Shown here: positions 16,425-24,829 of the stretch, piece by piece | Numbering within the stretch: the stretch's first letter is position 1 | Layout: every line of letters begins with the position of its first letter | Assembly: GCF_902499045.1 (NCBI RefSeq) | Contig: NZ_CABVPL010000006.1 | Span: 62,001-126,000 of the forward strand | Source: Burkholderia latens | GTDB lineage: Bacteria; Pseudomonadota; Gammaproteobacteria; Burkholderiales; Burkholderiaceae | Reading direction: 5' to 3' | DNA: 64,000 nt | Notes under the pieces: model-generated | The model's database searches: none | What the model was told of the DNA's origin: nothing | What the model saw: only the letters and a program-made list of their open reading frames with translations | Program-made: the position numbers and the translations under genes

Positions 16425-17604
16425 CGACCGGCGAACGGCTGCGGCCGTGACCCTCGGCGATTGGGGAACGCACGCGTGGAGACTCGCTGCATGTGCGCGC
16501 ATTCGCGACGGCCGGGGGACAGCAGCGTGACGGGTTGCGCGTCGGCTGACGCGCTGGCGCTTTCGGGCACCACTGCCGTTTGACACGCTCTCTGACACAT
16601 CGCCGACGAAGCGGCGATGCGGCCCGATCGTACGATCGCGCCGGATTCACTGACAGGCAAGCATCTGAAACATCGATCCGCCTGGCGATACCGGCAAAGC
16701 GAATCCCAGCCGCTCCTGACGCCGGCCCAACTCCGCTAGAGTGACTGCATGTTATCGCGTGAATGCACGCATCATTTCGGCATGCCGAGCAGGTGCCGAC
16801 ACGGCGTCGATATCCATCGCGTGAACGGGCGGGCCCGCAGGTGCGGACGCACCAGCGGGCCGCTGACCACAACCCACACACTTGGAAGTTGGTCATGGCT
16901 GACGCGGAATATATCGCAGCGGCGCTTTCACAAGATTGCTTCGCCGATACCCCGGAATCCCGCCGATTTCGCCGCACCTTGTTGTCTTCGCAGTCCGTCG
17001 GTGACGAATCACACTATCGATCCTGCAATGAGCCAAGCGCCGCCGGTGAAGCGCCCCTGTTCAAGTTCGGCGTGAGCCGGTCAGCACGTTTCGCCGGCAC
17101 CGCACCCTCTCCACTGAGATCCGGCTTCGGCGTATGCGTTCGGTGGTGGTCGGTGAGCGCGGCCACGACAGAGACACTCATGTTGAAACAGCACGCTGCC
17201 ATATGCGAACACCGAGCGTCTGCTCCGAAGCCGGTTCTCGTCGCCCTCCCCTCTGCGCATCTCGTCCATTATTCAAAAAATCGCGACACGCGACGATATA
17301 GTTTCACAAACGTATCGGATTAAAATTCATTAAATTCGAGACATTCGTTCAAATCATTTCAATCCTGGATTTATTGAATAATTTCGACCCCCATCTGAAT
17401 ATTTTTTTATTTATTTTTCGCCATGCTGATCAAACCGTGTTTCAAACGGCAAACGTTTGCGCGACACGGTAGCGACGGTGGCCAACGTATCGCCGATCGA
17501 TGTTCCACGCAGTTCCCTGCATCTCGCTCATTTTCGCGCCTGCGGCACGGCGAATGCGGTCGTCCGCGGCACGAAAACGAACATTCCATCAACACGAGGA
17601 CGAC
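16425..17604. other. 1.18-kb region upstream of the lectin gene, partly very AT-rich
   Basis: No convincing gene. One frame from an ATG at 16895 to 17323 (142 codons, preceded by GGAAG) is possible but its composition is unlike a protein. From about 17260 to 17420 the DNA becomes strikingly AT-rich (long A/T runs around 17310-17410) compared with the window. Such a region upstream of a surface or secreted factor is typical of H-NS-type silencing or acquired DNA. It ends just before the lectin start. Confidence 0.6.
17449..17460. promoter_or_regulatory. Perfect 12-bp palindrome, LacI/PurR-type operator
   Basis: GCAAACGTTTGC is a perfect palindrome with the central CG and GCAAA/TTTGC arms typical of LacI-GalR family operators (E. 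coli PurR box style). It lies about 145 bases before the bclB-like start, immediately after the AT-rich tract. Confidence 0.5.
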
Positions 17605-18342
17605 ATGTCACAACCGTTTACCCATGACGATCTGTACGCGCTTCTGCAACTCGCCGGCAACGATGCAACCGCCGTGCAGGCGAACGGCGACCAGGCAGTG
17701 CTCGACCGGATGCGCCAGTTCATGACCGCGCAGCTCGTGGAAAAGCTGCCGCAATACGATGTGTTCGTCGACATCGCGACGATCCCGTACAGCTTCGACG
17801 TCGGCAGCTGGCAGAACAAGGTGAAGACCGATGCGGCGGGACAAGTGGTCGCGTGCACGGTCACGTGGGCCGGCGCGCCCGGCGTGCTGCCCGGCGCCGC
17901 GGCGAAGTTCGGCGTCGGCGCGGTGGTCAACTACTTCTCGAAGGCGACGCCGCAACCGCAACCCGCGCAGCCGGACACCACGGCAACCGGCGGCGAACGC
18001 GACGGCGTCTTCAATCTGCCGCCGAACATCAAGTTCGGCGTGACGGCACTCGTCAATTCGGCCGCGCAGCAGACGATCGAAGTCTTCGTCGACGACAACC
18101 CGAAACCGGCCGCGACGTTCCAGGGCGCCGGCACGCAGGACGCGAACCTGAACACGCAGATCGTCAACTCGGGCAAGGGCAAGGTGCGCGTGGTCGTGAC
18201 GGCGAACGGCAAGCAGTCGAAGATCGGCTCGCGACAGGTCGACATCTTCAAGAAGACCTACTTCGGGCTGGTCGGGTCCGAGGACGGCACGGATGGCGAC
18301 TACAACGACGGGATCGCGATCCTGAACTGGCCGCTGGGTTGA
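17605..18342 (+). CDS. bclB: BclB-type two-domain soluble lectin (LecB/PA-IIL-like C-terminal domain)
   Basis: The protein has 245 residues without a signal peptide. Residues about 1-115 form an N-terminal domain of unknown role; a Pro/Gln linker follows, and residues about 131-245 are a PA-IIL-like calcium-dependent lectin. The calcium and sugar site is complete: an Asn in ALVNSAAQQT, the acidic loop SEDGTDGDYND and the C-terminal NWPLG whose last Gly carboxylate reaches the neighbouring subunit. In B. cenocepacia such proteins (BC2L-A, -B, -C) form the quorum-regulated bclACB operon on chromosome 2. Here it is alone: a terminator-like hairpin and an unrelated peptidase gene follow. Expected ligands are mannosides or fucosides. 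Confidence 0.88.
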   Translation: MSQPFTHDDLYALLQLAGNDATAVQANGDQAVLDRMRQFMTAQLVEKLPQYDVFVDIATIPYSFDVGSWQNKVKTDAAGQVVACTVTWAGAPGVLPGAAAKFGVGAVVNYFSKATPQPQPAQPDTTATGGERDGVFNLPPNIKFGVTALVNSAAQQTIEVFVDDNPKPAATFQGAGTQDANLNTQIVNSGKGKVRVVVTANGKQSKIGSRQVDIFKKTYFGLVGSEDGTDGDYNDGIAILNWPLG

Positions 18343-18368
18343 CGGGCCGAGTATTGCGTCGAAGTAAT

Positions 18369-18397
18369 CCGCCGGGCGCTTGGCCGCCCGGCGGTTT
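18369..18397 (+). terminator. Terminator-like hairpin after the lectin gene
   Basis: A perfect 10-bp stem (CCGCCGGGCG, 18369-18378, with 18385-18394) encloses a 6-base loop and is followed by TTT. It closes the lectin transcript after one gene. Confidence 0.65.
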
Positions 18398-18612
18398 GCG
18401 TTGTCGCGCTCGATGCGTGTCGCGGACATCGCGCACACGCTTTCGAGCCGGCTCGCGCGCGCCTTGCGAGCCGTCGACGGAATCGGTTCACTGACCGTTC
18501 GCTCGTCCCAGCCCGACGACCGGGGAATGTGCGGGCGACGTCCGGCCCGAAACGATATCGGCGAATGATGTTGCGTTCCGTCACGCCGCCGCAGCAAACG
18601 CGTATGCGCCGC

Positions 18613-19983
18613 TCAACCGGCCTGCGGCGCAGTGACCTTCGACATCGCGACCGGCTGCGACCATTCGGCCGCCGCGAGGCGCGTGGTCGCGGCGCGCGCG
18701 ACCCGGTCGAACGCCACCCGCTGCTGCCCTTTCAGCACCGCCGCATTTGCCGCCTGCACCAGCGCGACCGGATCGACCGGGCGATTGTTCCGCCGCATCT
18801 CGAAGTGCAGGTGCGGGCCGGTGGCCGTGCCGGTGCTGCCCACCGCGCCGAGCCGCTGGCCGCGCGCGATCCGCATGCCGGTGCGCAGCGACGGCTCGAA
18901 CGCCGACAGATGCGCGTAGTACGACGCATAGCCACGGTCATGCCGCACGACCACGTATTTCCCATAGCCGCCAGGCTCCGTGCCGATGAACGACACGACG
19001 CCGCGCTCCGACGCGTGGACTGCACGGCCCGCGGGTGCCGCGAGATCGACGCCGGAATGCACGTGACGCACGCCGCTCACCGGGTGCACGCGCGTACCGA
19101 AATGCGAACTGGTGCGTGTCGCGCTGACCGGCATCGCAAAGCGGGTGCCGGCGAACGGCGCGCCGTCGAGACCGTAATACGCGCCCGGCGCTCCCGCGTG
19201 TGCGGAAAACCACACCGCGGCGACCCGCTGGTCGCGAAAACGGATATCCAGCGCCGTCACACGCGGGCGGCCGGGGCGCAACGCATCGGCGTCGGGTTCG
19301 AATGCCACTCGGAAGGTATCGCCGGCGACGCCACGCTGCGACACGTCGAGCCGCCCGGCCAGCAGCCGCAGGACCTGCGCGGCGACACCGGCCGGCAGCC
19401 CGTCACGCGCGAGCGATCCGCGCAGGCTGCCGCGGATCGCGCCGGCCCGCGTGCCGCTCTGCGGCTCAGCAAGCATGAATGGCTCGGCAGCCGACAGATC
19501 CGCGCGACGCGGCTCGAATACCGATCGCGTGCCGGCCACCGGTAGCGGCGATGCAAAACCGTAGGCGAAACGCCCGGCATAGCCGCGCTCGATCGCCGCA
19601 CGCGCGGCATCGCACAGGACGACGTACGGCGCACAGGCGCCGGCGCGCACGACGAACATGCCGGGATACGCGTCCGCATGCACGCGCGCCATCCGTGCGT
19701 CCAGCGCGACGCCCGGCGTCGCCGACGGAGCCAGCAGGCCGCCCCAGATGGTCCGGGCGGAATTGAAGAACGGCACGTCGACAAGGTCGGCCGCCTGCGT
19801 CGCTGCGGGCGGAAGGCGCCCGGCATCGGCGAGCGCCATTGCGAAAGCGCCCTGCGTGCCGGCAACGCACGCCGCCGCGACGATGCCGTGCGCGAGCGCG
19901 CGGCGAATCGGAAAGCGGACGGCGCCGCATCGCGCGGATCGACCTCGTTCGCGTGCGAGACGTAAACACAGGTCGAACCGCAT
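18613..19983 (-). CDS. M23-family zinc metallopeptidase (peptidoglycan endopeptidase)
   Basis: This 456-residue exported protein has an N-terminal signal sequence (RRALAHGIVAAACVAGTQGAFAMA). A long middle region, with the DTFRVAFEPD and GVAAQVLRLLAGRLD segments seen before LytM domains, leads to a C-terminal M23 domain (residues ~290-420). Zinc ligands are the His of SSHFGTRVHP, the Asp of HSGVDLAAP and the final His of HLHFEMRRNN; the catalytic His is in YYAHLS. The likely role is cleavage of peptide cross-links during wall remodelling. The ATG at 19983 is preferred to an upstream TTG at 20004. Confidence 0.9.
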   Translation of the reverse strand: MRFDLCLRLARERGRSARCGAVRFPIRRALAHGIVAAACVAGTQGAFAMALADAGRLPPAATQAADLVDVPFFNSARTIWGGLLAPSATPGVALDARMARVHADAYPGMFVVRAGACAPYVVLCDAARAAIERGYAGRFAYGFASPLPVAGTRSVFEPRRADLSAAEPFMLAEPQSGTRAGAIRGSLRGSLARDGLPAGVAAQVLRLLAGRLDVSQRGVAGDTFRVAFEPDADALRPGRPRVTALDIRFRDQRVAAVWFSAHAGAPGAYYGLDGAPFAGTRFAMPVSATRTSSHFGTRVHPVSGVRHVHSGVDLAAPAGRAVHASERGVVSFIGTEPGGYGKYVVVRHDRGYASYYAHLSAFEPSLRTGMRIARGQRLGAVGSTGTATGPHLHFEMRRNNRPVDPVALVQAANAAVLKGQQRVAFDRVARAATTRLAAAEWSQPVAMSKVTAPQAG

Positions 19984-20308
19984 CGCGTCGTCACTCGCTA
20001 TCAATGAAAAACTGAAAAATAACCGGGTGACGCGGACGAACGATCGTCGCGCTCCGATAGCCTGACAGCGAGTGTATCGGCGCGGCGAATATGCCTGAAT
20101 AGGACAAATCCTATTTTTTCCAACATCAACTTAGTACACGAATGAAATCGAAATTCCGCCGGGAAAACGCGTGAAATCGGACCTGTGCGCTCGCGCCACA
20201 TCGCGCATCGCGTGTACAGTCGAGGGTTGCCCGCGCGCGGGCGCACGACCGCGACCACGGCGGGTGTGCCGCGCGTCGCGGCCTGTGTCTTCAAATTGGA
20301 ATTCCGCC
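19984..20308. other. Divergent intergenic region between M23 peptidase and MscS genes
   Basis: The middle (about 20090-20160) is AT-rich and should hold both promoters. It contains the AATAGGA/TCCTATT hairpin listed separately. No gene is seen. Confidence 0.5.
20098..20120 (+). terminator. AATAGGA/TCCTATT hairpin followed by a T-run
   Basis: A 7-bp perfect stem (20098-20104 with 20109-20115) and a CAAA loop run into six T residues. No gene ends here, so it could instead be an operator or the end of a short leader RNA. Confidence 0.4.
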
Positions 20309-21187
20309 ATGTTTCTCGATCATCTTCATCCGGAACGCTGGACGTTCCTGTGGAATGCATTGTCCACGCTCTCGCTCAGGCTCTGCGGCGGTCTCGCACT
20401 GCTCGTCGCCGGCTGGTGGCTGTCGAAACGCATCGGCAACTGGCTGAATCGGCTGCTCTCGAACAAGGAACGCGTCGACGACACGCTGCGGCCGATCCTC
20501 TGCGACGTCGCCGTGTGGGGCATCCGCATCGTCGCGATCGTCGGCGCGTTGTCGCAGCTCGGCATCGAAACCGCGAGCATCATCGCGGTGCTCGGCGCGG
20601 CCGGCCTCGCGATCGGCCTCGCGCTGCAAGGCACGATGCAGAACATCGCGGCCGGCATCATGCTGTTGCTGCTGCGGCCGTTCAAGGTCGGCGATTACAT
20701 CGACGGCGGTTCCAGCGTCGCGGGCACGGTCGACGAGGTCGGCCTCTTCATGACGCGGCTGACGAAACCGGACGGCATTTGCGAATACGTGCCGAATAGC
20801 GCGCTGTGGGGCAGCGCGATCCGCAACTACACGCGCAACCCGACACGCCGTCTCGATCTCGAAGTGGAAGTGTCGGTGCACGACGACATCGACCGCGCGC
20901 TCGACGCGCTGCGTGCGCTGGCCGAAGCCGATCCCGACGTGCTGAAGGATCCCGCGCCGGACGTGATGGTGATGCGCTTCGACGACAGCACGGCGATCGC
21001 GAACATGCGCGTGTGGACGCACACCGACAAGTTCTGGGCCATGCGCTGGCGCCTCGCGCGCCAGGTGCGCAAGACGCTCGACGATGCGGACTGCGCACTG
21101 CCGATCCGCACGCGCGAGCTGCACATCGTGCACGACGCCGAACAGCAGACGCGGCCGGGCGACCCGCGCCGCGTGCGGGCGTCGTAG
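20309..21187 (+). CDS. MscS-family mechanosensitive ion channel
   Basis: This 292-residue inner-membrane channel fits the length of E. coli MscS. It has three N-terminal helices; the pore-lining TM3 region reads GAAGLAIGLALQGTMQNIAAGIMLLLLRPFKVGDYI, with the Ala/Gly packing pattern and the Gln kink of the family. The beta domain (SVAGTVDEVGLFMTRL, then PNSALWGSAIRNYTRNP) and the C-terminal alpha/beta domain follow. The ATG at 20309 is chosen; the upstream frame lacks hydrophobic character. The role is release of solutes upon hypo-osmotic shock. It is divergent from the M23 peptidase, both being envelope-integrity genes. Confidence 0.94.
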   Translation: MFLDHLHPERWTFLWNALSTLSLRLCGGLALLVAGWWLSKRIGNWLNRLLSNKERVDDTLRPILCDVAVWGIRIVAIVGALSQLGIETASIIAVLGAAGLAIGLALQGTMQNIAAGIMLLLLRPFKVGDYIDGGSSVAGTVDEVGLFMTRLTKPDGICEYVPNSALWGSAIRNYTRNPTRRLDLEVEVSVHDDIDRALDALRALAEADPDVLKDPAPDVMVMRFDDSTAIANMRVWTHTDKFWAMRWRLARQVRKTLDDADCALPIRTRELHIVHDAEQQTRPGDPRRVRAS

Positions 21188-21440
21188 CGGCGGCGGCGCA
21201 GCCGCGCGGCGCCGCGCGGTTGCGCGCCCGCCCGGCGTCGTTACATCCTGGCGATCGAACGCGCGGTGCGATCACGTTGCCGACGCCGGCCGCGCAGACG
21301 TGCGCGAGCACCGTCTCGGCGCGAAACGGGTTGTCGAGCGAGGGTTTGGCGACAGTCTATCGACGCCGTCCGGCAATATCTTTGCTTTTCGCTTCTTCGT
21401 TTCATACAGTTTCGAGAGAACCGTCTACGGAGACGCGCGG

Positions 21441-21566
21441 ATGAACAGAAATCGAGCTTCGGTCCACCTCGGCGCGTATGCGGAATTCGTCGAACGCGCG
21501 CTGCGCAAGCAGGCCTGTGTGTCGTCGATCCGGTCCAGCGTCGCGCGTGCCGGCGCGGATGCTTGA
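21441..21566 (+). CDS. Possible 41-residue small protein
   Basis: An ATG at 21441 with GGAGACG upstream opens 41 codons (MNRNRASVHLGAYAEFVERA, then a basic Ser/Arg tail). It lies alone between mscS and a lipoprotein gene, has no recognisable family and could be chance in this high-GC DNA. It is listed because spacing from the ribosome-like site is good and the first half looks like a short amphipathic helix. Confidence 0.25.
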   Translation: MNRNRASVHLGAYAEFVERALRKQACVSSIRSSVARAGADA

Positions 21567-21626
21567 TCGCCCCTTCGCCCTGCACGGGCGTCCGCTGTCG
21601 ATCATCAACCCATGGAGCGCTACCCG

Positions 21627-21938
21627 ATGAAATCCTTCACGCCTTCGATGTCGATTGCAGCGACGATCGCCGTCGCGCTTGCACTGGGCGCGTGCGCGAC
21701 GCAGCCGCCTTCCCCTCTGCCGCCCGATGTCGCCGGGCGCGACACGCAGACCGCCCACGCTACCGCGTCGATGGTCGGCGGCGATCGCGATGCGCACGGT
21801 TGCATCGGCTCGGCCGGCTACGCATGGTGCGAACAGACGCAGCAATGCGAACGCCCGTGGGAACTCGCGAAGCAGAAAGGCTTTCAGAATTCGGCGCAGG
21901 CGTACGAGCAGTTCTGCCGCAACAATTTGGCGAAGTGA
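21627..21938 (+). CDS. Small lipoprotein with conserved Cys/Trp motif
   Basis: This is a 103-residue exported lipoprotein. The signal peptide ends at LALGAC (lipobox), followed by a Pro-rich spacer and a compact domain HGCIGSAGYAWCEQTQQCERPWELAKQKGF with three Cys residues. The last part, AYEQFCRNN, adds a fourth. The GCIGSAGYxWC...C.RPWEL pattern recurs in small periplasmic proteins of beta- and gamma-proteobacteria (from memory; no function assigned). Four Cys in the mature part suggest two disulfides. The start is the ATG at 21627 with GGAG nine bases upstream. It stands alone. Confidence 0.75.
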   Translation: MKSFTPSMSIAATIAVALALGACATQPPSPLPPDVAGRDTQTAHATASMVGGDRDAHGCIGSAGYAWCEQTQQCERPWELAKQKGFQNSAQAYEQFCRNNLAK

Positions 21939-22219
21939 CGGCGTCGCGGCGCGATGCCGCGACGTCACGATGAAATATCGATGCGGCGCTCGGGGCGCCG
22001 GGGGCGTCATATCGGGCATTGAACCGATGCATTCGCGAAGCGACGAATGAATCGGTGTTTGTCCGTTACGCCGCTGCGTCGCTCCACGCCGGTGCCGCAC
22101 ATGCCGAACGCGTGCGTCCGCACTTCTCCGCTTTCCGCCGCTTTCCCCGTTCCGCGCGCCCGCTTTCCGGAAACCCGGACACGCAAAAAACCCCACGAAA
22201 ACAAGGATATTTCGCGCGT

Positions 22220-22248
22220 GCGACACGGGAATCGAGTTCGGTTATATT
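22220..22248 (+). promoter_or_regulatory. Predicted sigma70 promoter of mqo
   Basis: GCGACA (22220-22225, 4 of 6 to the -35 consensus) and TATATT (22243-22248) are separated by 17 bp. It is the only AT-rich -10-like element in the upstream region. Confidence 0.5.
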
Positions 22249-22456
22249 ACGCGCCCCTTGCCATCCCGGCCCCGCCGGACACATCGCGCACAGTCTCTGT
22301 CGACACTGCCTGAAGCACCGTCCGGCGAGCTTTGCCGCACGGGCCTGCATGCGTCGCGCACGACGGCGGTGCACGCGTGCGCATGCGTACGAAGCCGATC
22401 CGAAGGTGTCCTTCGCAACGGCTTCACGTGCGCAAATGCAACGGCGAACGCGGCCG

Positions 22457-22515
22457 ATCCGGAATTCCGGATTCGCGGTCCGGATCTCCGGATACGGAAA
22501 CCGGATCCGGTCCGG
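22457..22515. repeat. Cluster of CCGG palindromes in the mqo leader
   Basis: ATCCGGAATTCCGGAT (22457-22472) is a perfect 16-bp palindrome. Within the next 45 bases follow further TCCGGA/CCGGAT units, including palindromic CCGGATCCGG (22501-22510). In RNA these can pair in alternative ways. Confidence 0.75.
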
Positions 22516-22569
22516 CACGGCCGGGCGAGGTGGCAAACCGATGCATCCAAGTTGAAAAAGGGATCTGCT

Positions 22570-24213
22570 GTGATCAAAACGTTACGGGTAATACTGTCGG
22601 CGCTCGCGCTGTGCGTCGCCGCGTCGTCCGCGCACGCCGCCGATACGAAGAAGGTCGACGTCCTGCTGGTGGGCGGCGGCATCATGAGTTCGACGCTCGG
22701 CGTGTGGCTGCACGAGCTTCAGCCCGACTGGTCGATGACGATGGTCGAACGCCTCGACGGCGTCGCGCTGGAAAGCTCGAACGGCTGGAACAACGCCGGC
22801 ACCGGCCACTCGGCGCTCGCGGAGCTGAACTACACGCCGGAGAAGGCGGACGGCAAGATCGACATCTCGAAGGCCATCGAGATCAACGAGTCGTTCCAGA
22901 TCTCGCGCCAGTTCTGGGCGTGGCAGGTCCGGCAGGGCGTGCTGAAGAACCCGCGCTCGTTCATCAACTCGACGCCGCACATGAGCTTCGTGTGGGGCGA
23001 CGACAACGTCCGCTTCCTGAAGAAGCGCTACGACGCGCTGCAGGCAAGCCCGCTGTTCCGCGGGATGCAGTATTCGGAAGACTACGACCAGATCAGGCAG
23101 TGGGTGCCGCTGATGATGGAAGGCCGCGACCGTTCGCAGAAGGTCGCCGCGACGTGGACGCCGATCGGCACCGACGTGAACTTCGGCGAGATCACGCGCC
23201 AGTTCGTCGGCTACCTGAAGACGCAGCCGAACTTCACGCTGTCGCTGTCGAGCGAAGTGCGCGAGATCACGCGCAACGCGGACGGCACGTGGCACGTGTC
23301 GTGGGTCAAGCTGCATTCCGACGAACCGCCGCAGGCCGTCGACGCGAAGTTCGTGTTCATCGGCGCGGGCGGCGGTGCGCTGCATCTGCTGCAGGCGTCG
23401 GGCATCCCTGAAGCGAAGGACTACGGCGCGTTCCCGGTCGGCGGCTCGTTCCTCGTGACCGACAACCCCGAAGTCGTCAAGCGGCATCTCGCGAAGGCAT
23501 ACGGCAAGGCGTCCGTCGGCTCGCCGCCGATGTCGGTGCCGCACCTCGACACGCGGATCATCGACGGCAAGAAAATCATCCTGTTCGGGCCGTTCGCGAC
23601 GTTCTCGACCAAGTTCCTGAAGAACGGCTCGTACTTCGATCTCGCGAAGAGCACGAACCTGCACAACGTCGCGCCGATGATGCGCGTGGGCGTCGACGAA
23701 TTCCCGCTCGTCCAGTATCTGGCCGGCCAGCTGATGCTGTCGGACGACGACCGCTTCCACGCGCTGAAGGAATATTTCCCGGACGCGAAGAAGGAAGACT
23801 GGCGCCTGTGGCAGGCCGGCCAGCGTGTGCAGATCATCAAGCGCGATCCGAAGAAGGGCGGCGTGCTGAAACTCGGCACCGAGATCGTCAGCTCGCAGGA
23901 CGGCAGCATCGCGGGCCTGCTCGGCGCGTCGCCGGGCGCGTCGACGGCCGCGCCGATCATGCTGAGCCTGATGCAGAAGGTGTTCAAGGACAAGGTCGCG
24001 ACGCCCGAATGGCAGCAGAAGATCCGCCAGATCGTGCCGAGCTACGGCACCAAGCTGAACGACAGCCCGGCGAAGGTCGTCGAGGAATGGACGTATACGA
24101 GCGACGTGCTGCAGCTGTCGCCGCCGCCGAAGATCGACATGGCGGCGCCGTCGCAGGCACCGGGCGCGGCGCCTGCGCGCGCGGCGAAGGCATCGGCGGA
24201 CATGGCGCTGTAA
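22570..24213 (+). CDS. mqo: Malate:quinone oxidoreductase
   Basis: This 547-residue FAD enzyme oxidises L-malate to oxaloacetate and passes electrons to the quinone pool, bypassing soluble malate dehydrogenase. The FAD motif [19 protein letters not shown], the [23 protein letters not shown] block and the C-terminal [16 protein letters not shown] are family hallmarks. The start is the GTG at 22570. Residues 2-24 ([21 protein letters not shown]) look like a cleavable Sec signal peptide, unusual for a protein normally found on the cytoplasmic face. The C-terminal ~30 residues are Ala/Pro-rich. It is monocistronic, with a long leader and a clear terminator. Confidence 0.96.
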   Translation: MIKTLRVILSALALCVAASSAHAADTKKVDVLLVGGGIMSSTLGVWLHELQPDWSMTMVERLDGVALESSNGWNNAGTGHSALAELNYTPEKADGKIDISKAIEINESFQISRQFWAWQVRQGVLKNPRSFINSTPHMSFVWGDDNVRFLKKRYDALQASPLFRGMQYSEDYDQIRQWVPLMMEGRDRSQKVAATWTPIGTDVNFGEITRQFVGYLKTQPNFTLSLSSEVREITRNADGTWHVSWVKLHSDEPPQAVDAKFVFIGAGGGALHLLQASGIPEAKDYGAFPVGGSFLVTDNPEVVKRHLAKAYGKASVGSPPMSVPHLDTRIIDGKKIILFGPFATFSTKFLKNGSYFDLAKSTNLHNVAPMMRVGVDEFPLVQYLAGQLMLSDDDRFHALKEYFPDAKKEDWRLWQAGQRVQIIKRDPKKGGVLKLGTEIVSSQDGSIAGLLGASPGASTAAPIMLSLMQKVFKDKVATPEWQQKIRQIVPSYGTKLNDSPAKVVEEWTYTSDVLQLSPPPKIDMAAPSQAPGAAPARAAKASADMAL

Positions 24214-24625
24214 CGCGTCCAGCCCCGATTCGCCGCACCGCACGGCCGCCCTTCGGGGCGGCCGTTTTTCATGGCGGTGGCCGGCGGGCGCGCCGTGCTG
24301 CGGCGCGGGACGGCGGCCGCCGCCGCGGCCGGGAGACCCGCCGCTGGCTCGCCATTGGCCGTCTGCCGCCGGTTGTCTGTTTCCGGTGTCCGTCGCCGGC
24401 CGCCCGCTGCTGCTCGTCTGCTGCCGATGCCCGCCGCCGGTAGTCCGCTGCCTGCCCCCGCATCCGCTAGAATTGCGGGCACGCGCGACGTCGTCGCCAC
24501 CCGATCCACCATCCGCATCGACGCGGTCCATGCGACCGCCGGTGCGGCCCGCGCCCGAGCCGCGCGAGCGCCGCACCTCGCTGCCGCGCCCGCCGGGCGC
24601 GCCACCAACCGAACTCAGCTGGAGA
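24214..24625. other. Intergenic region between mqo and the zinc-ribbon gene
   Basis: The mqo terminator opens this 412-base stretch. TAGAAT (24468-24473) in the context GCTAGAATT is a plausible -10 for the zinc-ribbon/dbpA operon; no good -35 is seen. The rest is extremely GC-rich without a supported gene. Confidence 0.45.
24242..24269 (+). terminator. Rho-independent terminator of mqo
   Basis: A perfect 10-bp stem (ACGGCCGCCC, 24242-24251, with 24256-24265), TTCG tetraloop and T5 tail: a textbook terminator. Confidence 0.92.
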
Positions 24626-24829
24626 ATGACCGTGTTTACCTGCCGAAACCAGAGCTGCGGCACGCAGTGGGAGACGTCCGACGTCGTCATCAAGGACGAA
24701 GGCCAGGGGCTGCTGTTCCGCTGCCCGCTGTGCGGCGCCCGCAACTATCTCGAACGCTTCGAAGACGACGAAGGCAACGTCCTCTACGAGCAGATGGAAG
24801 GCCGCCCTTACCTCGGAGATCTGTCTTGA
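24626..24829 (+). CDS. Small zinc-ribbon protein
   Basis: This 67-residue protein has two Cys knuckles, FTCRNQSCGTQW and FRCPLCGARNYL, that would bind one zinc ion, followed by an acidic tail (FEDDEGNVLYEQMEG). The ATG at 24626 lies close to GGAG. Its stop TGA overlaps the TTG start of dbpA (TTGA), so the two are translationally coupled. Such ribbons often bind nucleic acid, and linkage to an rRNA helicase suggests an accessory role in ribosome assembly; that is inference from context. Confidence 0.82.
   Translation: MTVFTCRNQSCGTQWETSDVVIKDEGQGLLFRCPLCGARNYLERFEDDEGNVLYEQMEGRPYLGDLS

Larger units (their letters stand above)
21939..22569. other. mqo upstream region and long 5' leader
   Basis: No gene is supported in these 631 bases. 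A sigma70-type promoter at 22220-22248 would give a leader of about 315 nt before the mqo start. The second half carries clustered CCGG palindromes (22457-22515), listed separately. Confidence 0.55.

Noticed and set aside
16763-17323. Possible gene upstream of the lectin
   Set aside because: Open for ~186 codons but with Arg/Ser-rich, structureless translation and crossing into AT-rich non-coding DNA; noted only as a weak possibility from 16895.
17605-18342. Complete bclACB lectin operon
   Set aside because: Only one lectin gene is present; the next gene is an unrelated M23 peptidase on the other strand, and no second LecB-like domain is found in the window.
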